Assembly (NCBI GenBank): GCA_004794785.1
Contig: SJOL01007518.1
Span: forward strand, 241,492 to 305,491
Direction of reading: 5' to 3'
DNA length: 64,000 nucleotides
Source of the DNA: Opisthorchis felineus
Lineage: Eukaryota > Platyhelminthes > Trematoda > Opisthorchiida > Opisthorchiidae
Below the pieces are notes generated by a model. It made no database searches. It was not told the origin of the DNA and saw only the letters and a list, made by a program, of their open reading frames with translations. A program made the translations under genes and the position numbers. Positions 55,901 to 64,000 of this stretch are shown piece by piece (the stretch's first letter is position 1; each line of letters starts with the position of its first letter).

Positions 55901-58900
55901 TCTGCTATACGCAGCCGCGTCCACAGCGAGTTCCAAAGTTGTCAGCCTCTTGAGCATAGCGGTCTCCAAAAGCCACATAATTTAGACACTTTTTGCCTTA
56001 CTTAGGACCAGTTGTACGTGCACGTTTGATTGACGCCTGCGCTTACAGGAATTTTCTTGAGTTTTTATTGCTGCACTTACATTTTTCCATCCTATTTTTT
56101 GATTGTGTTGACTCCGCTCGGTGTAACACGCTAAATTGCGCAGGCCTTTCCAGTGGTGTATGGACCACGATCTGTCGTCTATGATGTACGCAGCTTCGTG
56201 CAGCTGGCGAAGGATGTGGGAACAAGGACCCCTGGATAAGTTTCCCGCGTATCCTTCGAGCCATTTTTTGGGTAAACCATGGAAAGATGTTCCTGTGCAA
56301 CGTAAACAAACCGTTACTGAACGGTCAGTGTCACCCTCTGCTGACACGCCAGGCTGCCTGTCGACAAATGACTGTGGGGAGATGCACCTGTTCCGCTCGA
56401 TGTTTTACTCTTCCGGTCGTTTTTCCTCCTCTTCCGCAAATGAGACAATGCAGTTCTTTTGACAGCTGTTCGTGCATTATTGCAAGGCTTACAGCCCTTC
56501 CTTTCATGATATTTGACCCTGTTCCTTATTTTACACCCCCCTACTGTCGCGCGATACCCCTAACTTTACTGATAGTAAACTGAACGAAGGTGTGTGCATT
56601 CAGCCCTTGGGTCGCGTTAAATGCAGGTGTTTTGCTGTTTCAACGAATGATGAATTGATTTATATCCCACCATTGCACTTTCTGAAAAACGAAACTTACC
56701 GCTGACCATCTGTTATCAGCCTGCCTTCCTAAGGTCTATTTCCAATCGCACGCTACTGCCAATAATATTGATAGGTTCATTTCTCAACATGTAGGAAATA
56801 TGCGAATTGAGGCATGATCACCCCTGCGAACACGAAGTTGTAATTGGGAGTTAATGGTCACCAAAAACTAATCAGGAGCTGTCAGCTGTCGACGCAGTGC
56901 TAATCTTTGGCAGGGACACCCCGGACGTGGAGCCAAAGACGTACTTTTCACAGCTTTACGGCGTCCGCGAGAGGGAATTTTTCGTCCATTTTTCTGAAAA
57001 CCCAGTGGCAGGTCCTTACTCACCAGTGATGGAGGGGAATACCAACAAGTCGGCAGAATTTCGAAAGTTTGCCTACTTAACCCCTTCACGAATTTTGCTC
57101 TATCTAATGCGTTAGTTGGCGGCTGGTTTTAGTTTACTAGAAGTTTTTCATGCAGTTCCTATTGCCGTCATCAGTCGTCTGCGATGACGCCACCATACCT
57201 GCGGACCACAAAGCAAACAGATGGCTCCAGCGAGGAAACATGCATTTCTGACTTGTCGCCTGAGTTTTGAGGTGCACTTCATTCCTGGTCATTCATACAT
57301 CCGTAGATGAAATACATGGCGGTAATGTCAGAGCCAGTGCTCCCAAAAGTTGGTAATGCCAAGTTTTTATCGCTTGCTTGGATGATAGAAATTGTGAATC
57401 GTTTGGAAGAGTTGGACGTATGACCGGAGTCACATTTGGATGTACCCGCACGACAAACGTTGAAGTGCAGCTTCAAGGAGATCAACAGAATGACCAAAAT
57501 AAAAAATTTGGATGCCTTCTTGGCCAGACACTTGGACACTAAATTCCGTGAAAAAACAATAAATACCTTTGTGTCAATCAAGCTTTAGTAATTAAGGTTA
57601 CTCCTCCGTCAAAAATATGCGTTTCTGACCCCCGTCTGTCAATCAGCTTAATCCTGCGTGCTCTTTTCGCCCCTCAGTTAGCAGATCATCTGATTTAGTC
57701 AAAAGGCTATGAAAACGGCCTATCACATGCAAAGATACCAAGGCTCATAAACAGTGGGATAATTATTGTGCAGTAAGATTCTCCGTTTTAGTTGTTACGT
57801 ACTTCGTTGCCACACACTACTGTTACAGCTGACCTTATAGAGTAAAACCATTCAGTAGTGGTTCAAGGGTGCGTTTGAACGGAGCCCTGGAAACCGGCAT
57901 GGGAGGACAGCCTGACTTAAACCAATAACTAAGACTAAAACTAGAAATAAGCATGACGTGGTTGCCAGTTAGACATCGCATTCGGTTCTAGCTGGGATGC
58001 CGTGAGGAGTGGTTGTGACAGCGAGTATTGCTTGATGCAGTGGTTAGCCGGTACATATGACTCACCGAATTTAAGGCGAGAAACATTACCCCCGTCCGGC
58101 CGAAACAGGTTTTTTTAAATTAAAGAAAGCCAATAAAATCGCGCTAACATTTTTGGTTTGCCACCTACAGCCGAACGTAGCCACCGGTGTGAAGCGTAAT
58201 GTGACACCCCTGTTTGCCACCCTTGGCCACCGATGGTGACCAGTGGCATGTTTACTCGGTGCCTTCGTCCAGTGTCCACAACCTCAAAACTAAGGCTCGC
58301 GGTAATAGTACCCTCGGGCCACTTGTACCCAAGCTTTCGGCTTACACGTCCGCTTCTACAGTAATCCGAGTTCCGAAAGTCAAATCTTTCAGCCCAGGCC
58401 ATGAAACAAAAACGTCAAAGATTGTGACGCGTCGCATGTCAGTCACGCTGGGGGGCAATCATTGACGTAGATTTGGACATTTCTACTGTCCTGAAGACAA
58501 CGGTCATCAAAGATATCTGAGTTCGGACGGCTGAAAAGTATTCTGCCGGAATTTAACGCTGATCCCGCCAGCAGGAGACCATTTGCATCTGTTGACGACA
58601 ATACAACCTTAAAACCCGTAAGAAACTTGAATGGATGCAGCGCGACTAGTGCATTCTTTGGTCCCATTCACTGTGTGCCAACGTCCACTAGGTCGCTCCT
58701 TAAGCGAAACCGCCTTTCCCTTGGCCGAGCATACCACAAACATTGCACCGTTCAGTAGTTTCGCTTTCGCTTTCTTCCTATTATTGTTTATGGATTCTTA
58801 TGCATGCCTTTCGTTCTCCACTTTGGACCGCCGCTGCATTAACGTTTTCCAGAACACTAGGATGTATGAAGCATTTTATAAGACCAACAAATATTCAAAA

Positions 58901-60440
58901 ATTTCATGGCCACCGCAGGCTACGCCCACTATCCGTTTTTTCAGATTATTTTCCGGATTATGTTTATTCGTTTCCCTGCATTCCAGGTGTGCTGGTGGAC
59001 AACAAAATGAGAACCGGGTATTTTGTTGTCACTTATGACCATATTTTGTCTTTAAATTCCCCGCACTGTACATTTGTACTTATATGGATGTTCTTGAAAA
59101 AATATGTTTGGAGAAGATAGCGGCATTTGAGATGCTACATGAATACATGTGGATAATTTTGTAGTACATGTGCATGCAGCAAGTAGAAATGCATCAACGC
59201 TGTCTTAAGTGACGTGTGGGTGCACTACAAATGCAGGAGGTGACCACCGAAACCAGGCAAAATTCAAGGAATCGAGTTCCAACATCCAACTTATTCCTTT
59301 TTTCTGGAATTCAACAGGCTTTTATCTAAAAACGAATATGGGAGGGTTGCATGTCAAGGAAAGCATTGGTAATAAAATTTGAAAACTTAGCCACCTCCTG
59401 ACGGCCCTGACCACCGGTGGCTATGTTTACTTGGCATTTGCTGCATCCCCATACTACGCACAGGCTCTTCAGTATGCCTGCCTAGTCTTGCTATTTCAGC
59501 TTTGAAACTTTAACTGCCTATAAGTAACAAAACCTCTTTTTAATTATCCACAGCTCTGTAATCTGCGGTAATCTTGGAGTCCCTATCCTAAGTCGACTGT
59601 GAACCATGCACCATGTTCGACCGCTGGTTTCGTTACCATTTGCTTGAGTTTTTTATGCATTATTCGACTCTCAGTGGGTGGCAGCATGCTAACGAACCTA
59701 AAACTACAATTTTAAAACCAAGGACCCATTTGGCTCCGATCGAAGAGTTTGGTTCTGGGGTATATATTTGGTTTTGGAATATGCCCTTTGATTTCGATCA
59801 TTCTGTAATCCCCAGTAGATTCTCGTGAAGCCCAAGAACTGACCTCACCATTACGCGTTAGAAAACTCTGTGATTTATCTGTTACGAAACTCGCTACAGC
59901 TGTAAGTCGCCTTTGCCGGATGTGTTTAAGGTGGCTAGAATGAAAAAACTTTGCACGACGCCACCAATAATACCGGTGGTGATTTTGATAATGGATTTCA
60001 AACCAAAGACTACTACTTCTAGGTTGAAGAGGCTAGGTTCACTTATGTTTCGAGCATAGTTTTGCTACACGGTCGGTTGACTGTCACCTTAAACCCTACC
60101 TTTGTATAGGTGAAGGGGTGCTCCATGAGTAAATAGTACCCTAAGACTGGGGGTTAGCGTGGTTGGGGTCGCGCAGAATATACGTGTATAAGTCCTGCGA
60201 AACATGATGTAGGTGACCGTCACATAGTGGTTCAACTAAGTATCACAGTGAAACCTGGTATGTAAGGAGAGCACGGTTTTATGCCGCCGTTCAAAATATT
60301 TTCAACAGTTGGATCTGACAACGCCACTATATCTGTTTTTTATAAGGATCCCTGGAACTGGCCTGCGCTCCTCTGGGTCGGATCAACGTACATTTTATAG
60401 AGCGCGAAACTAAAAGTTCAAGGTCAGGTTTTGCGGAAAC
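52920..60440. other. Long stretch without recognised genes
   Basis: No domain, RNA gene or transposon family could be named over 7.5 kb. The longest frames are 55982-56347 (-, 121 codons), 56136-56462 (+), 58631-59038 (+, 135 codons) and 57279-57581 (-, 100 codons, one hydrophobic segment). An acceptor-like ttgcgcag at 56137-56144 precedes an open stretch of about 30 codons, but no donor or homology supports an exon. It could contain introns of a gene outside the window. Confidence 0.4.
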
Positions 60441-60444
60441 TTCT

Positions 60445-62730
60445 TTGGATCCTAGCCCATCCATAGGTCCCTACCCATTTTTTATACTAGATAATTATTT
60501 ATTTGCGGTGGTCCCCAATAAGATGCGATCCCAAATGCCATCGCACTTCACTGGACCTAATATCGTCAGTGTCAGTCCCCATGTCACCGAGAAAGCTTGG
60601 CCTTCATCTAAATAATCGTTCCTGTCTACGTGCTGCCACTGTGCGACGCTTAACAATCCTCACGAAATTTTACACCAACTATCTTGTCCCGCCTCCGCAA
60701 TGCAAAATCGACCCCGCCGGTCCTCTAAGTATCTCGACATCTCATATGATCAACAAAAGGATCAACCTCACAAGCGTTTAGACTACTGATGCATCTATGA
60801 ATGAAACTCCTACCTAAACTTCCAGCTTACATATTCGGCTAAGACTGACCAAAACTAGGATTTTTCCCTCCTTATTCCCCAAAACAAATATTCCCCAACC
60901 TGTACCGAAGTACCACATCATGCCATTACTCCCGCCCTCCTCCTCAAAACGGTTGTTAGACCCCGATTCCTCACCGTCTATATTCTCACTGTGTTCAAAG
61001 AAGCGCCTCACAAGCAAAAGACCCAGCTTAATCCCCCTCACATTTCGAGGCCGGTATACATGGTGCCCCAAGTAACCTCAGATTGTTCAGTGGCAATAAG
61101 TGACATCTCTTTGCCTCCTCATCCCAGCAGCTCTCTTCTCTCACCGCCACCAGAAAAATCCCAGGTCCAGAAAGACCTAAAAAACTCAAAGCACGACTGC
61201 ACAAGATGGAAAGTGAGCTGTCTTCCTTCCGAGCCATACAACCTATTGCATCTTTCTTAACTTCTGACGCAACATGCGATCCGGACAGCCTACAAAAAGA
61301 GTCAATTCTTATTGACGCGATCGCCTCTGAGATTTGTCAACGCACTGATTGCCGTCATCACGTCCTAACATTCAACGCGCCTGATCAAATTCCTTTTGAA
61401 CACACCAAAACTGCCATCTTGACTGCATGTGGCATTCTTGGCACAATCTGCACAGCTCTACGGCTCCGAAAGTTGGAACCACCCATGTGCTGCCCAATAA
61501 CAATGCGATTCAGGGATGATAGCGATGCCGTGCGCCTGCTAACATCCCAGGCCCTTCTCTTCTCTACCGAAAAATTCCAAACCATAAAAATTAAAGCTGC
61601 TCGTACTCGAATGCAAGGGCAACTTGCAAAGAAGCTACTACCTAAATCTCAAAATTCGGTCACTGGATGCTACCAGCTAGAATCCTTTTCCACTCACCAA
61701 TCCGCGCAAATTGGGACATTCGAAGCTACTCAATAACAGATGCCCCATGCGCCCAACACCTCGAGCAACCACGCAAGTCCGTCCACAGTCGACATATGAT
61801 AGCACAAAAGCCGAAGAATCTCCGCAAAAAATTATAACTTACAGAGCCTGTAGAATTAACTGGAATCCTCTGCAGTGGCATCAAACTCTGCTGGGCCCCA
61901 AACCGTCCCCGATAACGCTGAGGCTGTCGTGGTATCCACGTCCACTTTATACTCTGACACTACACCTTGTCCTAACGCCACACATAAGAACCCGTTGGCT
62001 CCGATTCTCAAAAATTTTCAGACCAACTATCGTGTACCGCCTCCGCAATGCCAAATCAACCCCGCCGGTCCTCTAAGTATCTCGATATCCCATATGATCA
62101 ACAAAACGATCCACCCCACAAACGTGCAGACTACTGATGCATCTATGAATGAAACTCATATGCGTTTCATCGCAAACCACCGGCCATCCTGTCTCCCTGT
62201 AAACACTATCCCATATGCTAGCATACCTAAACCTGTCACGCCATCAGCCGTCAGTACTTACCCATGAAAACTGCAAATGTCCCCATCAGCCCGGTAGAAT
62301 TCTCGCCAGATCCTGAAACGACTAATGTGACATGTCTTTTAACCAGAGCAATGGCCACACTAGTCGTTGACAGCATTTGTTCTCGTCACAGACCCACTGA
62401 AGTTCTGTATCTCCAGGTTCCACCCCTGTCAAAATACGCCTTCTGACTCAAGCATTTATTCTCAAGGCCTTGATATGTAACGCCTCCTCAACTGCACCCT
62501 CAAGAACCTGTCCCTTGTTCTTCACAAGATAACCTGACTTTGCTCCGGCCTCCCCATAATTACACGACAACTGCATCAAACCACTTGTAGCACGTGCTTG
62601 GTAGAGCCTGGCATTCGCAAATGCCGGCGGCCAGCTTAGACCATTATGTGTTTCCACAATCCTTCTCACCCATCTCCGTCCCACCTGTAGATCTTGCTAA
62701 CTCTTTGACTTGCCTGAAGCAACAGTTACA
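60445..62730 (+). mobile_element. LINE 5'/ORF1-like repeat, copy B
   Basis: Paralogue of 38870-40920. It keeps an open frame of 176 codons (61206-61736) starting MESELSSFRAIQPIASFLTS and including EICQRTDCRHHVLTFNAPDQ, TAILTACGILGTICTALRLR and KFQTIKIKAARTRMQGQLAK. The run of charged residues before it and the basic end suggest an RNA-binding ORF1-type product. The family is inferred as CR1-type because flukes carry CR1 elements with such an ORF1; no RT lies downstream to prove it. Later frames (61875-62267) are proline and threonine rich. The copy also contains a 146-bp direct repeat. Confidence 0.6.
60665..62158 (+). repeat. 146-bp direct repeat inside copy B (60665-60810 and 62012-62158)
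   Basis: The two units share tcctctaagtatctcga, catatgatcaacaaaa and gactactgatgcatctatga, with about 90% identity over 146 bp and a 1,347-bp offset. Copy A does not show the first unit clearly, so the duplication or rearrangement seems specific to copy B. Confidence 0.75.
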
Positions 62731-62734
62731 CGCA

Positions 62735-64000
62735 GAACCCAAGTGATCAGAGTGTGCTCCATTACTGAACCTGCTCCTTCCCGAGGCGACTTAAACCATG
62801 TTCCTTCTGGCCAGACATCTGCCCTGGATCACTCTCTTTGTTCTGTTTAATGAGTGGTGCTTCGCTTTGCCTAGCACTAACCAACATAAAAAAAGAAAGT
62901 CACAGTTTCTCATACCTGAAAACGTATTATACGCCACACAGCCCATTAAGCACACGCAAACACAACATTGCGCTAGGCCTCTGCTTGGCTTAGTAGCTCA
63001 CACTCCATCATCGTTTAGCCATGTTTCAAACGCTCCGGGTATCTCCGCTCTGTTCTTATTGTCTCACTGGTAGCTGCTGCCTCATTTGTCCCCATCGCGA
63101 CCAGTATTTTCCAGCGAACTTTTGGTGCTTGCCTGTTCGAACTGACTGAGCTGTTTTACTAGCCTTGCTTTCCACCGACCGGATAAAATATCGGGTAGCT
63201 GGAGTTCTTTGTTAATGCACGGGCAGCAATTATGACTGCTTGGTGGCACGCCACCATGCAGATCTGGTAGCATGCACGAGGAAAGAAAACCTCGTGTGGT
63301 GGTCGGTAGGTCCTGCAGGGAGGGTCGCCCAGTTGCAATGTACCATGGTGCGCTCTTATACCCGCCACCCCTCCAGCAGCACGGGAGCTTTGCCCATCGC
63401 TGATGGTTTTGAACATGGTCTTTAATTCAGGAAATCCATAAAAGAGCGCTGTTGTTCCCTGTTTGTTGCTGCTGGACTGGTATTGTCCAGGTTATGTCAT
63501 TCAACTGGTAACGCTATAAACTACAGACGGTGAAAAAACTGACCTTTCGTGTGTCAAAAATTTTGCTGAAAAAAAAACAGAGATGGGATGGCCTGAAGCT
63601 ACTCTGAGACGCCTGTGTCTCACATCGACGTGCAGAGCTCTAGCTGTCTTCGTCAGACTTGGGGATGCACAGCACCAAAACCCACTACTTCAACCATACA
63701 AAATGCACACAGCTACCTACTTCCCCCAGGAGTGGACACATAATGAGAAATATACATATATACAATGAAATTCCTAACGCTCTACTACCAGCATACAAGA
63801 CTAGCGCCTAGAGGCTTCTTACCACGCACCACTTGCTCATTGAAGCTGATAGCAGTGCCTTGGGGACTGGTGACCATTTCTCTTACATTCGCTCTCCCCT
63901 ACATTATGGTACTGTGCAACTCACATAATGAATTCCAGATAAACTGGTCCATCATCTTGGAAGTCCACTCCCGTCAGCAATTATAAGTTTGATTTCCCTA
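62735..64000. other. Unassigned sequence
   Basis: Short frames only. No recognisable repeat family or gene. Confidence 0.4.

Noticed and set aside
55982..56462. Pair of overlapping frames on both strands near an acceptor-like site at 56144
   Set aside because: Neither translation is recognised, and no donor or partner exon could be shown.
58631..59038. 135-codon plus-strand frame as a gene
   Set aside because: Low-complexity, aromatic-rich translation without known motif; an overlapping second frame of similar length suggests low stop density only.
1..64000. CRISPR arrays, bacterial operons, phage or defence islands
   Set aside because: No regularly spaced short repeats, no prokaryotic gene organisation; all recognised sequence is eukaryotic.

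Overview
The window is eukaryotic and most likely from a trematode flatworm (a liver-fluke-type genome). The evidence is the repeat content. It holds SR2/RTE-like LINE reverse transcriptase remnants, Ty3/Gypsy and BEL/Pao LTR retrotransposon pol fragments, a Mutator-like and a CACTA-like transposase remnant, tRNA-derived SINE heads, and very short introns. There are no operons, Shine-Dalgarno sites or bacterial genes. Species assignment is inference; the repeats do not settle fluke family or genus.

Layout. 1-3.9 kb: a tRNA-like SINE head and degenerate dispersed repeats. 4-6 kb: a plus-strand LINE split by a minus-strand LINE. 6-6.6 kb: more dispersed repeat. 7-8.9 kb: a LINE endonuclease (+) facing a LINE 3' half (-). 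10.4-13.2 kb: one decayed Gypsy pol read end to end on the minus strand (protease, RT, RNase H, integrase). 13.6-13.9 kb: a small hairpin element. 16.6-16.9 kb: a Gypsy RT scrap. 17.6-20.3 kb: a near full-length dead LINE, abutting a minus-strand Gypsy gag/protease (20.3-21.1 kb). 21.5-23.4 kb: a second long LINE. 23.9-24.6 kb: the only host gene I can support, a HIG1-domain mitochondrial gene on the minus strand. 24.6-25.1 kb: SINE and LINE tails. 27.8-28.6 kb: CACTA-like transposase. 29.7-30.8 kb: a foldback element. 32.6-33.1 kb: MULE transposase. 34.3-36.1 kb: Gypsy integrase (+) with a possible LTR. 38.9-40.9 and 60.4-62.7 kb: two paralogous copies of a LINE 5'/ORF1-like repeat. 41.5-47.3 kb: a BEL/Pao element on the minus strand, interrupted by about 1.5 kb of other sequence. 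46.3-48.9 kb: a nearly perfect 1,020-bp inverted repeat made from BEL RT. 49-52.9 kb: a second BEL/Pao element, gag to integrase, minus strand. 53-60 kb and several other stretches hold nothing I recognise.

How it fits together. This is a gene-poor graveyard of nested transposons. Almost every element carries frameshifts and stops, so none looks autonomous. The BEL palindrome stands out because its arms are about 99.8% alike while everything around them is badly decayed. I did not find a previously undescribed functional system. The items most worth checking are the palindrome, the foldback element and the HIG1 gene with its tiny in-frame intron.
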